This document shows, one piece after another, positions 16,807-24,705 of a stretch of 60,730 nucleotides of DNA. Within the stretch, counting starts at the first letter, position 1; each line of letters begins with the position of its first letter. The notes beneath the pieces were generated by a model, which had not been told where the DNA came from, did not search any database, and saw nothing but the letters and a program-made list of their open reading frames with translations. The position numbers were made by a program, and so were the translations under genes. The DNA comes from Clostridia bacterium (GTDB lineage Bacteria > Bacillota > Clostridia > Oscillospirales > SIG627), in NCBI GenBank assembly GCA_017507325.1, contig JAFWBD010000033.1:1-60730 (forward strand), given 5' to 3'.

Positions 16807-17820
16807 TCAGGGATGAAAGCTGAAGGGTGAGGTGGCGTAGGCGTTGAGGCTTTCGTCGGCCGTGATGCCTGCACGGAAATTATAATAGGCCTGGGCGGCG
16901 ATCATGGCGCCGTTGTCTCCGCAAAGGCTCGGCGGCGGCAAAAAGATCGTGGCACCGCACTTCCGGCAGGTCTCTGCGGCAGCCTTGCGGATATGGGAAT
17001 TGGCGGCAACGCCCCCCGCCAGCACCAGCTTTCGGTGGGGAAAGGCGGCAAAGGCGTTTTCCAGGCGGGATTGGATCCCTGCGCACACCGCCTTGGTGAA
17101 GGAGGCGGCCAGATCCTCGGGAACGATGGCCTCGCCGCATTGCTTTTTGTTGTGGGTGTGATTGATCACGGCGGTCTTCAGCCCCGAAAAGGTAAAGTCG
17201 AAGGCGTGATCCCGAATGGCGCAGGGCGGGAATGCGATGGCATCGGGATTTCCGAGGCTTGCCAGGCGGTCCATTTCCTTGCCGCCGGGATAGCCGATCC
17301 CCAAAACTCTGCCCGCCTTGTCAAAGGCCTCTCCCGCCGCATCGTCACGGGTGGAGCCGATCAGCAAAAAGGCGGTGTAGCCCCGTACCTCCACCAAAGA
17401 GCTGTGCCCGCCGCTCATTACAAGCGCCAAAAAGGGTGGCTCCAATTCGGGGTGAGCCAAATATAAGGCCGCAATATGCCCCTCGATGTGGTTTACGGGA
17501 ATGAGCGGCTTTTGAAGGGTGAAGGCCAGGGATTTTGCAAAATTGACCCCCACCAGAAGGGCGCCGATGAGACCGGGTCGGTTGGTAACGCCGACGGCGT
17601 CTACCTCCTCGGGCTTCAGATCCGCCTCCCGCAGTGCCCGCTCGCAAACGGTGCAGATGGCCTCGGTGTGGGCTCGGCTGGCAATTTCGGGAACCACCCC
17701 GCCGTAGCGGTGATGAATATCGATCTGAGACAAAACCACGTCGGAAAGAATGCGGCGTCCGTCTTCCACCACAGCGGCGGCGGTTTCATCGCAGGAAGAT
17801 TCAAAGGCAAGAATTTTCAT
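16807..17820 (-). CDS. tsaD: tRNA N6-adenosine threonylcarbamoyltransferase TsaD
   Basis: 337 residues, standard for TsaD/Gcp, which transfers threonylcarbamoyl to A37 of ANN-decoding tRNAs together with TsaB and TsaE. Start LAFESSCDETAAAVV, the metal-binding NHIEGHIAA histidines, VMSGGHSSL nucleotide loop, GEAFDKAGRVLG and LAGGVAANSHIR are all canonical. It overlaps rimI by 4 bp (ATGA). A rimI-tsaD arrangement is common in Firmicutes, often with tsaB upstream; here tsaB is not adjacent and an LMW phosphatase takes that place. Confidence 0.97.
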   Translation of the reverse strand: MKILAFESSCDETAAAVVEDGRRILSDVVLSQIDIHHRYGGVVPEIASRAHTEAICTVCERALREADLKPEEVDAVGVTNRPGLIGALLVGVNFAKSLAFTLQKPLIPVNHIEGHIAALYLAHPELEPPFLALVMSGGHSSLVEVRGYTAFLLIGSTRDDAAGEAFDKAGRVLGIGYPGGKEMDRLASLGNPDAIAFPPCAIRDHAFDFTFSGLKTAVINHTHNKKQCGEAIVPEDLAASFTKAVCAGIQSRLENAFAAFPHRKLVLAGGVAANSHIRKAAAETCRKCGATIFLPPPSLCGDNGAMIAAQAYYNFRAGITADESLNAYATSPFSFHP

Positions 17821-18275
17821 ATTTTAGGATCCTCTTTTTTGATTAATAATTGATACAGCACCGCATCCTCGCGGGGCTTGCTGTAATAGCCGCACCGAAG
17901 GCCCGACGGGCGAAAGCCGATCTTTTCGTACAGATTCCGTGCGGCAAGGTTCGATTCCCGAACCTCCAAAAAAACAGCCTCGGTTTGATTTTTGGGGGCT
18001 CTTTGTAAGAAGAAGCGCAAAAGGGAGGCGGCAACGCCTTTTCTTCGATGCTCGGGAAAGCTGGCAATCCTCAAGATCTCCGCTTCTCCCGCGGCGGTGG
18101 ACGTGATCAGATATCCGAGAATGCTCTTTCCATCGGTGCAGACGAAACTTTCAAAAACGGGAGAATCAAGGCATTCCTCCAGAGCCTTGCGGCTCCAAGG
18201 ATCGGAAAACAGAAGACTTTCTCCTCGAAGAATGTCATCCAGATCCTCTTTTTCGGCCTTACGGCATGGATTCAC
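17817..18275 (-). CDS. rimI: Ribosomal-protein-alanine N-acetyltransferase RimI (GNAT)
   Basis: 152 residues from GTG 18275, chosen because GAGGAGGGG lies 7 bp before it; a TTG further upstream is inside that ribosome site. GNAT fold: acetyl-CoA loop RIASFPEHRRKGVAASLL and the terminal LEVRESNLAARNLYEKIGF are characteristic of RimI, which acetylates the N-terminus of S18 in E. coli. The gene starts inside the end of the phosphatase gene and its stop overlaps the tsaD start. Confidence 0.88.
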   Translation of the reverse strand: MNPCRKAEKEDLDDILRGESLLFSDPWSRKALEECLDSPVFESFVCTDGKSILGYLITSTAAGEAEILRIASFPEHRRKGVAASLLRFFLQRAPKNQTEAVFLEVRESNLAARNLYEKIGFRPSGLRCGYYSKPREDAVLYQLLIKKEDPKI

Positions 18276-18699
18276 GGATGATCCCCTCCTCAATCAGGGC
18301 ATAAAGCCCCTTTTCGATCTGCTTTGCGCAGGCAAGATAGCTTTTTCGATCCGAGCCGTAGGGATCGCCCACCTCCTCGGGGAGGGTAACGGTCTTTTCC
18401 CCGCACGAAAAGGCTTGGGTCAGGTATCGCTTGTGGTTTTCCGTCATGGCCACCACAAGATCGAATTCGGCCGCCATTGCCCTTGTTACGCTTTTGGCGC
18501 TGTGTTGAAACGAGCGGATCCCGAAGCCCTCCTCCAAGGCTGCGAGGGCGTATTCGGAAACGGCTTGCCCCTTAATGGCCGCAAGTCCCGCGGAATCGCA
18601 GAAAAGAGACCAATTTTTTTCGCGGGCAATTTTTTCCGTCAAGGCCTGCGCCATGGGAGAGCGGCAGGTATTGCCCGTGCATACGAACAGAATTCGCAT
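18259..18699 (-). CDS. Low-molecular-weight protein phosphatase (arginine or tyrosine)
   Basis: 146 residues. The phosphate loop CTGNTCRS (C7 nucleophile, R13) and a late DPYGS general-acid loop are intact. In the YwlE branch (arginine phosphatase) the loop has T where tyrosine phosphatases often have I or L; CTGNTCRS has T11, so an arginine phosphatase is favoured. A McsB kinase would be expected elsewhere. First gene of the phosphatase-rimI-tsaD operon. Confidence 0.88.
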   Translation of the reverse strand: MRILFVCTGNTCRSPMAQALTEKIAREKNWSLFCDSAGLAAIKGQAVSEYALAALEEGFGIRSFQHSAKSVTRAMAAEFDLVVAMTENHKRYLTQAFSCGEKTVTLPEEVGDPYGSDRKSYLACAKQIEKGLYALIEEGIIRESMP

Positions 18700-18741
18700 C
18701 CCGCTTCACCTCCGATCGATCAAAATATCAATACTGTCGGT

Positions 18742-18770
18742 ATTGTAACACAAAATAAGAGAAAATACAA
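18742..18770 (-). promoter_or_regulatory. Promoter of the phosphatase-rimI-tsaD operon
   Basis: Minus strand TTGTAT (18765-18770), 17 bp, TACAAT (18742-18747). It occupies the same DNA as the divergent plus-strand promoter. CAATAC-TGTCG-GTATTG (18729-18745) is a palindrome overlapping this -10 and the start site. Confidence 0.75.
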
Positions 18771-18771
18771 T
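18743..18771 (+). promoter_or_regulatory. Promoter of the 18800-22062 operon
   Basis: Plus strand TTGTAA (18743-18748), 17 bp, TACAAT (18766-18771); each -35 lies on the other promoter's -10. Confidence 0.7.
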
Positions 18772-18799
18772 TGTTCATCCGAAATTAAGGAGAAAAGAA

Positions 18800-19933
18800 A
18801 TGAAGAAAAAAGAATTGCTTTTCATCGCGCTTCTGCTGGCCGTTCTGCTCGTTTTGGGCGGTGCGGTTTTGCACGTGGCGGGCATTTACCGAAAAACGGG
18901 CCTTGCTCTCATCGAAGAGCGGGAGGGTCTTTTCGATTACAACGGAAAATTTCTTTTGAATTCCTCGTCCGATACCGCCTATTTTTTCCGAAGCATCGGT
19001 CGTGCGGGATATGAGGAGGCCGAGAAAAAGAGCATCGATCTTTCGGAATTCGGCTTTGAGGGAAAGACCTTCGAGTATTACGAATACGTTCCCGAAAATC
19101 AAGAGGCAGCCACGGAGAGTACCCTTTACGCCGTGGGAGCGGGGGGAGAGGGCTTCTGGCCCGTTTGTAAAAAAAGCAAATTCGTTTACGTGGCGGAGGA
19201 CGGAAAAAAATATCGCATCCACCCCAAGGAAAAGCTTTGTTATCCCATGTTTTCCGATTCCGTGGAGGGTGTGGATCCCTACGGCATCGAGGTGCTTGCC
19301 TTTTCGGCAAACGGAGCCTTTGCCGTCTCTCTTTCGGGGAAAACCGTCACCGTTTACCATACCGATCCGATGGATGACAGTTTGCGGGTGGTGGATGTAA
19401 AAAGCGTTTCGTTGCCGGATTGGGGAGAAGATGCCGAATTCGGTGCTTTTGTGGGAAATACGCAGGCCTATTTTATTCTTCGGTCGGGCGATCGGTATCG
19501 CTTTGCGGCTGTGGATTGCGCCGAGGGCAAAAGCGCCCTTTCTCTGTCGGATCCCGAGGGAGAATACGGCTCTGTCGTCAGCCGAATGTTTGCCCGCCGA
19601 TGGGATGCGCCCGACAAGAAAGAGAAAAAGCCCTTTGCGTGGAGCCATCTGCTTTTGGGTACCGAGCGGGTGTTTTACGGCTTGGAGAATCCCGAGACTG
19701 CCGAGCTTTTTGCGGTTTCTCCTGCGGGGAATTATGCGGTTGTCCGTTTGGAAGCGGATGAGAAAAGCAGCATCGTCATCTGCAATGAAAAGCGCGGCGT
19801 GGATCTTTCCTCTGCCTTGCAGGAGGGAGAAAAGGCGGAGAGCATTTGGTTTGTGCACGAAAACGTCGTGGCGGTCTCCGTGCTGAAAGCAGACGGGACC
19901 CACCTTTTGCGCACGTACAAGATTTGTTTTTGA
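18800..19933 (+). CDS. Membrane-anchored protein of unknown function, beta-propeller-like
   Basis: 377 residues, start ATG behind AAGGAG. One N-terminal membrane segment (LLFIALLLAVLLVLGGAVL, residues 6-24) with a basic start leaves the rest outside the cell. The remainder is built of short beta-like units such as IEVLAFSANGAFAVSLSGKTVTVYHTD and ELFAVSPAGNYAVVRLEADEKSSIVIC, which resemble WD/YVTN propeller blades, but no family was recognised. First gene of an operon with the HAD phosphatase (4 bp gap) and the PIG-L deacetylase. A role in sensing or as an envelope scaffold is a guess. Confidence 0.75.
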   Translation: MKKKELLFIALLLAVLLVLGGAVLHVAGIYRKTGLALIEEREGLFDYNGKFLLNSSSDTAYFFRSIGRAGYEEAEKKSIDLSEFGFEGKTFEYYEYVPENQEAATESTLYAVGAGGEGFWPVCKKSKFVYVAEDGKKYRIHPKEKLCYPMFSDSVEGVDPYGIEVLAFSANGAFAVSLSGKTVTVYHTDPMDDSLRVVDVKSVSLPDWGEDAEFGAFVGNTQAYFILRSGDRYRFAAVDCAEGKSALSLSDPEGEYGSVVSRMFARRWDAPDKKEKKPFAWSHLLLGTERVFYGLENPETAELFAVSPAGNYAVVRLEADEKSSIVICNEKRGVDLSSALQEGEKAESIWFVHENVVAVSVLKADGTHLLRTYKICF

Positions 19934-19937
19934 GACT

Positions 19938-20585
19938 ATGAGAAAAAACATATTTTTTGATCTGGACGGTACACTGACCGATCCCGCCGAGGGCATCACC
20001 CGATCCGTTTTGTATGCCCTTTCCCGTTTTGGAATCCGAGAATCGGATCGGGAGCGGCTTTTGTCCTTTATCGGCCCTCCTTTGACGGATTCCTTTCGGG
20101 AGCATTACGGATTTTCCCCCGAAAAGGCCTTGGAGGCTGCGATGGCTTTTCAGGAATATTTTGTGAAAAAGGGAATGCTGGAAAACCGTGTGTACGAAGG
20201 GGTGGATCTTTTGCTTTCCGAGTTGACCCGAAGAGGGAAGTGCTTGGTGCTGGCCACCTCCAAGCCGGAGCCCTTTGCGGTGAAGATTCTGGAGCATTTT
20301 CGGCTTCGGGAATACTTTTCCTATGTGTGCGGTGCCGAAACGGATGAGAAGACCCGTATGAAAAAGGAAGACGTGATCCACTATGCCTTGGAAAAATCGG
20401 GCTTTTCCCCCGAGGACTGCGTGATGGTGGGGGATCGGAAATATGATATTCTCGGCGCCAAGTGCTTTGGAATGGCCACCGTGGGCGTTTTGTACGGCTA
20501 CGGCAGCGCCGAGGAATTGAAGGAGGCGGGAGCGGACGTGCTCTGCCGTGATCTGTTGGAACTAAAGGAGGTTTTGTTCTCTTGA
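19938..20585 (+). CDS. HAD-superfamily phosphatase, phosphoglycolate-phosphatase-like
   Basis: 215 residues with the four HAD motifs: FFDLDGTLTDP near 7 (nucleophile D and acid/base D), a serine/threonine motif LATSKP near 107, the lysine region in RMKKEDVI, and MVGDRKYDILGAK near 165. A helical cap inserted after motif I places it in subclass IA, close to Gph/PpaX-type enzymes. Substrate uncertain: phosphoglycolate, pyrophosphate or a sugar phosphate. Overlaps the PIG-L gene by 4 bp. Confidence 0.85.
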   Translation: MRKNIFFDLDGTLTDPAEGITRSVLYALSRFGIRESDRERLLSFIGPPLTDSFREHYGFSPEKALEAAMAFQEYFVKKGMLENRVYEGVDLLLSELTRRGKCLVLATSKPEPFAVKILEHFRLREYFSYVCGAETDEKTRMKKEDVIHYALEKSGFSPEDCVMVGDRKYDILGAKCFGMATVGVLYGYGSAEELKEAGADVLCRDLLELKEVLFS

Positions 20586-21754
20586 AAAAGCGCTATTTCT
20601 TTATGATCTTGGGAATTTCTTTGCTTGCTTGTGCTCTTCTGGGGCTGACGGTGTCTGCCGAGGGGGAAACCCTTCCGCTGACGCTGACCCCCGCCTTGCC
20701 GAGGCTCGTTGACGGAAACGAGGGCTCCGTGGCCAACGTAACGGAATTGAAGATCACAAGCGGAACTCCTATGGAGCATTTGTATCTGATGTTTTATACC
20801 GCCCCGTCGGATTTCGTTTTGGTGGCAAACGGCGTGGAAAAAAGCGTTGAGAATTCTTTTCTGAAGCGCTGTGTCGGATTAACGAAGCTGTTCGGCGCCC
20901 CCCTTGGGGAAGTCACCCTTCGCTTTCCTTCTCAGGTCGGCCTTTTGGAAATCTATGCCTTCGGGGAAAATCTTCCCGATTGGGTCCAGCTTTGGGAAGA
21001 GCCCTGCGAAAAGGCGGATCTTTGTCTGATGACCACCCACGCCGATGATGAACAGCTCTTCTTTGCGGGGGTTCTCCCGTATTATGCAGGAGAAAAGGGT
21101 TACGAGGTGCAGGTGATCTATTTTACCGATCACGTAAACGAGCCCCTCCGCCGCCACGAGCTGTTAAACGGCCTTTGGAAGGTGGGGGTGACCCATTATC
21201 CCGTGATCAGCCCCTTTCCCGATCTCTACAGCGAAAGCGAGGCCTTGGCGGAGCAGCAATTTGCCTATCGGGGCTTTGACCGCCGCGCGGTGATCGGCTT
21301 TCAGGTGGAAATGCTGCGCCGCTTCCGTCCCTTGGTGGTGGTGGGTCACGACCCTGCGGGAGAATACGGCCACGGTCAGCACCGTTTGAATTCCGCCACT
21401 CTGCGGGAGGCGGTGAACCTTGCGGGCAAGGCGGATCAGTATCCCGATACTGCATCTCAATACGGCGTTTGGGAGGTACCCAAAACCTATTTGCACCTAT
21501 ATGAGGAAAATAAGATCGTGATGGATTGGGATATTCCGCTGGAGTCCTTCGGCGGAAAAACCGCCTTTCAGGTCACCCAGGAGGGATTTGCTTGCCACGG
21601 CTCTCAGCAATATACCTGGTTTCGCACGTGGCTCACCGGAAACGGAAGCATTACCCGTGCCGATCAAATCACCACCTATTCGCCCTGCAGCTACGGCCTT
21701 TCCGCTCCACTGTGGGGGCGGACGTGGCCAAAAATGATTTCTTTGAAAATCTGA
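20582..21754 (+). CDS. Secreted PIG-L family deacetylase, frame broken near 21700
   Basis: 390 residues as read, TTG start at 20582 after AAAGGAGG. Signal peptide of about 26 residues ending VSA. The PIG-L zinc motif THADDEQ (H153, D155, D156) and the later GHDPAGEYGHGQH are intact; the family removes N-acetyl groups from GlcNAc-type sugars. The last 17 residues after YGL do not fit: in the frame one base earlier the sequence reads RSTVGADVAKNDFFENL and continues 120 residues. The T run at 21699-21701 is one base short of what would join them. The gene is either a frameshift mutant or the sequence has an error. Confidence 0.85.
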   Translation: MKKRYFFMILGISLLACALLGLTVSAEGETLPLTLTPALPRLVDGNEGSVANVTELKITSGTPMEHLYLMFYTAPSDFVLVANGVEKSVENSFLKRCVGLTKLFGAPLGEVTLRFPSQVGLLEIYAFGENLPDWVQLWEEPCEKADLCLMTTHADDEQLFFAGVLPYYAGEKGYEVQVIYFTDHVNEPLRRHELLNGLWKVGVTHYPVISPFPDLYSESEALAEQQFAYRGFDRRAVIGFQVEMLRRFRPLVVVGHDPAGEYGHGQHRLNSATLREAVNLAGKADQYPDTASQYGVWEVPKTYLHLYEENKIVMDWDIPLESFGGKTAFQVTQEGFACHGSQQYTWFRTWLTGNGSITRADQITTYSPCSYGLSAPLWGRTWPKMISLKI

Positions 21755-22062
21755 AAACCTGGGAAGAACAGCGCTTGGAGGAGGAGGCGCGGATCCGTGC
21801 GGAAGAAACTGCCCGAAAGCTGGCTCTTCTGGAGGCAGAGCGAGAGCGTGCCGAGAAGGAAGCGCTGGAAGCCCTTTTCCGTCAAAAAGCAAAAGAGGAG
21901 GAGGCGCGTCGTCTGGAGCAGGAAAGGCTGAGCGGCTTGGAAAAAGACCGTGCCGATAAAATGCTCCTGCCCCTTTTGGGCATCACCGTTGTTTTGGTTG
22001 CAATCGCCGCCCTGTCTCTTTTCCGTCAAAGCCGCCGCCGTCCCGTCAGAAGGCGGAGATAA
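21700..22062 (+). pseudogene. Out-of-frame C-terminal part of the PIG-L deacetylase (coiled coil and membrane anchor)
   Basis: Continues the upstream deacetylase in the -1 frame. It encodes about 120 residues: a highly charged heptad-like helix (EEQRLEEEARIRAEET onward, rich in E, A, R, K), then one membrane segment LLPLLGITVVLVAIAALSLF and the basic tail RRRPVRRRR. No independent ribosome site or credible start was found at its beginning. Restoring one T would give a 493-residue secreted deacetylase held on the membrane by its C-terminus. Confidence 0.75.
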
Positions 22063-22076
22063 ACAAAGAAAAAGAA

Positions 22077-22140
22077 CCCCCGAAGAGGAGATCACAAGGC
22101 AATTTCGTCCTTGTTTTCCTTTCTTCGGGGGCGCGTTTTT
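22077..22140. terminator. Terminator between the deacetylase and spoIIP genes
   Basis: CCCCCGAAGA (22077-22086) pairs with TCTTCGGGGG (22122-22131), with an inner ACAAGG/CCTTGT pair, and a T run follows on the plus strand. The far arm lies next to the spoIIP stop, so it may serve both strands. Confidence 0.7.
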
Positions 22141-23384
22141 CAGTGGCTGTTTAACGTGTGTACGAAGGCCTTGGCGGCGTATCTCGCGGCGTTTTCGGCT
22201 TCCTCCAGCGTGTTGGCGGCGCTTCCCACCTCCAGAAGCATACAGCCGGGGAGAAATTCCTGATTGAATCGGGCGGTGCGCAGATACATAGAACGGGAAA
22301 GCGAGGGATAGATCAGATCCATGCTGTCCTTGAAGGCGGTGGCCACGATGAGATTTTTCTCCCAATTCGGATGCCTTCCGTTCTGGTTGGTGCCCACCAC
22401 CAGCATGACCTGGGCGCAATCGGTATCGGAGACGGAGGCGCGGGTTTTGACGTAGGCCTCCCCGCGGGTGATGCTGTCTCGGTGGAGATCGATCACGTAT
22501 TGAATGGTGGGATACTGTCGGAGAAGCGCCTTTACGGTGTTGGCACAATTGGTGTAGGCATCGTTGAAATTCTCCCGATCGTGCATAACGGTGCAGTGGA
22601 GGGTGGGAATGCCTTCCGATTCCAGCGTTTCGCAAAAGACCTTTCCCACTTGAACCACGCTTTTTTCGGGATCGGTGGTGCGAAAGGCGGTATTGGCGTG
22701 GAGAAAATAGGTTTCGATATCCCCCTGGGCAAAATCGGAAAGATTGCTGTTGTCCTCAAAGTAGCTTTCGGTTCCGTGGGTGTGCACCACCAGCACCAAG
22801 GGGCCGTCCGACGAGGGCTTGGTTTCGGAGGGAAAGGGCTCCCTCCTTGCCTTTTCGATATCGATGCTGTATTGGGTGGAGTTGAGGTAATAGGAGGGTG
22901 AGGAAAGATCCACGGCAACGATGGGTACCGCCTCGGCGGGAAGAGAATCGAAAATGAAAGCGGGCTTTTTTTCCTCTTCCGTGGAATTCTCCTCCCCGAT
23001 TGTATCCGTTTCGGGGGGATCCTCGGGTTTTTCGGGTGATGTGGGGGGAGTGGGAAGAAGCAGAGAGGAAAAATAGGTGGCACAGCCCACGATCTTGCGG
23101 ACACCGCCCTTGAGGGGCAAAGGCAATTCGGGTGAGAGAAAATAAAAACCCGTTTGAATCGGGATCGGCTCGGCTCGGCTTCCCGTCAAAGAAAACAAAA
23201 CGTGATCCCCGATGGTCTCTCGGGGGGCTTCCTGCTTCGGGATCCCCGTTGAACGAACGTAGCCCAAGGTTAAAAACAGAAAAAGGCACAAGAGCGGTAA
23301 GAGGGCATACATCAGAAAATAGCCGTAGCATCTGCGGAGGGCGTGCACAAGAAACGTCTTTTGTTTTGCGGATAAAATGGTCAT
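22140..23384 (-). CDS. spoIIP: Stage II sporulation protein P (cell-wall amidase/endopeptidase)
   Basis: 414 residues. An N-terminal membrane segment (YALLPLLCLFLFLTLGYV, about 26-43) is followed by a proline-rich linker and the SpoIIP catalytic domain: LVVHTHGTESY and YVIDLHRDSI carry the zinc-binding histidines, and LLEVGSAANTLEEAE is the terminal motif. With SpoIID and SpoIIM it trims septal peptidoglycan during engulfment of the forespore. It overlaps gpr by 4 bp; the gpr-spoIIP pair is a classic sporulation arrangement. Confidence 0.95.
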   Translation of the reverse strand: MTILSAKQKTFLVHALRRCYGYFLMYALLPLLCLFLFLTLGYVRSTGIPKQEAPRETIGDHVLFSLTGSRAEPIPIQTGFYFLSPELPLPLKGGVRKIVGCATYFSSLLLPTPPTSPEKPEDPPETDTIGEENSTEEEKKPAFIFDSLPAEAVPIVAVDLSSPSYYLNSTQYSIDIEKARREPFPSETKPSSDGPLVLVVHTHGTESYFEDNSNLSDFAQGDIETYFLHANTAFRTTDPEKSVVQVGKVFCETLESEGIPTLHCTVMHDRENFNDAYTNCANTVKALLRQYPTIQYVIDLHRDSITRGEAYVKTRASVSDTDCAQVMLVVGTNQNGRHPNWEKNLIVATAFKDSMDLIYPSLSRSMYLRTARFNQEFLPGCMLLEVGSAANTLEEAENAARYAAKAFVHTLNSH

Positions 23385-24304
23385 TGATCTGTCAGGGAGA
23401 GCATCTCCTCAAAGGAAAGCGAAGGGTTCAGCGCCAGATTGATTCCGTATCCGATAAAGCTCCCCATCACACGGATGATCTGGTCGGTTTCCTTCGGTGT
23501 CACAAAAAAATTAAGGTTGCTCTTGTCCCATTCCTTTCTGATTTCTTCGGCATCCCGCTCGGTTCCCGCAAAGCGGCGCATGGCATCTGAAGCCAGTGTG
23601 GCGGCGTCCACCACGGTGGGAACCCCAATGGAGATCACGGGGATGGAGAGGGCATCGGGGGTCAGCGCAGGTCTGGCGTTGCCGATTCCCGAGCCCGGCC
23701 GTATCCCCGAATCACACAGCTGTATGGTGGTAACCAATCGCTCCAATTCCCGCGAGGCCAAGGAATCGATCACGAGAAGCAATTCGGGACGGATCCCCGC
23801 CACCACGCTTTTCACAATATCGGCGCTTTCGATTCCCGTTTGACCCAGAACCCCCGGGGTAATGGCACAAAGGTCGAACAGCCCAAGATCCTCGAAAATG
23901 GCAGGCCGCTCCCGCTTTAAGTGTCTGGTTACCATGAGATTCCGAACGGTCTGCGGGCCGATGGCATCCGCTGTGATCCATTCATTGCCCAGCCCCGCCA
24001 CCAGAACCGATCCGTCGGTTCCGATCTTTTCAAGAAAAAGAGAGCGAATCAGATCCCGAAAGGCCAACACCTTGTTTCGGAAGGTGTCTCGGTCATCCAG
24101 CCAGAGTCTTCCCGTGTTCAGAGTCCAATAACGGCCTATGGGCTTTTGAGATAAGCTTTCTCCTTCGGCATTTCGGATCAGAACCGTTTCCAGTTCCATG
24201 GGTCCGCAACGGGATTTGTTACACTCTATGCCGCTTGTTTCGGGATTATGCTTTAAAATGTCGCCGCAGATTTCAATGGCAAGATCGCTTCGAATGGGTT
24301 TCAT
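23381..24304 (-). CDS. gpr: Germination protease GPR
   Basis: 307 residues of the GPR family, which is made as a zymogen in the forespore and degrades small acid-soluble spore proteins on germination. Typical segments are VLVAGLGNEWITADAIGPQ, ITPGVLGQTGIES, ELLLVIDSLASRELERL, IQLCDSGIRPGSGIGN and IPVISIGVPTVVDA. Somewhat shorter than the Bacillus enzyme. Co-transcribed with spoIIP. No sigma-A-type promoter is evident upstream, as expected for a forespore-specific gene. Confidence 0.95.
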   Translation of the reverse strand: MKPIRSDLAIEICGDILKHNPETSGIECNKSRCGPMELETVLIRNAEGESLSQKPIGRYWTLNTGRLWLDDRDTFRNKVLAFRDLIRSLFLEKIGTDGSVLVAGLGNEWITADAIGPQTVRNLMVTRHLKRERPAIFEDLGLFDLCAITPGVLGQTGIESADIVKSVVAGIRPELLLVIDSLASRELERLVTTIQLCDSGIRPGSGIGNARPALTPDALSIPVISIGVPTVVDAATLASDAMRRFAGTERDAEEIRKEWDKSNLNFFVTPKETDQIIRVMGSFIGYGINLALNPSLSFEEMLSLTDQ

Positions 24305-24378
24305 GGATCATTTTCCTTTCCTGAATATGTCTTCATAGGATATTCTTGACTTTTTTTGAAAATTTTTTTCAAAAAGAC

Positions 24379-24407
24379 TTGTTTTTTTTTCAAAATGGTG
24401 GTATGAT
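24379..24407 (+). promoter_or_regulatory. Promoter of rpsT
   Basis: TTGTTT (24379-24384), 17-bp T/A-rich spacer, TATGAT (24402-24407). Confidence 0.65.
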
Positions 24408-24441
24408 TACTCTGTTAAGTATCGTCGAGGAGGTGAAACGT

Positions 24442-24705
24442 TTGCCGAATATCAAGTCCGCCAAAAAGCGCGTGTTGGTTTCCGAGAAGAAGGCTGAGAC
24501 CAATAAGGCTTTTGTAACCACAGTGAAAACAACTGCAAAGAAGTTTGACAAGGCTCTGGAAGAAGGAAACAAGGAAGCAGCTCAGGCTGCATACAAGGCC
24601 GCAGTGAAGAAGATCGACACTGCCGTTTCCAAGGGTTATGTTCACAAAAATACTGCAGCAAGAAAAAAGAGCCAAATGACCAAGAAGCTCAATGCAGCAG
24701 AATAA
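24442..24705 (+). CDS. rpsT: 30S ribosomal protein S20
   Basis: 87 residues, normal for S20. I place the start at TTG 24442 because the conserved N-terminus is MPNIKSAKKR and GGAGGTG sits 7 bp before it; the in-frame ATG at 24403 would add an unusual extension overlapping the -10. E. coli rpsT also begins with UUG, which is tied to its autoregulation, so the weak start may be functionally kept. Basic helical protein binding 16S rRNA. Single-gene unit with its own promoter and terminator. Confidence 0.95.
   Translation: MPNIKSAKKRVLVSEKKAETNKAFVTTVKTTAKKFDKALEEGNKEAAQAAYKAAVKKIDTAVSKGYVHKNTAARKKSQMTKKLNAAE

Noticed and set aside
18785..19999. 404-codon minus-strand frame opposite the 18800 gene
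   Set aside because: The plus-strand frame has a strong ribosome site and membrane anchor; this one has neither and crosses the end of another gene.
20582..22062. Programmed -1 ribosomal frameshift in the PIG-L gene
   Set aside because: Zero-frame codons at the site (GGC CTT TCC) are not a canonical X XXY YYZ slippery site and no strong downstream structure was seen.
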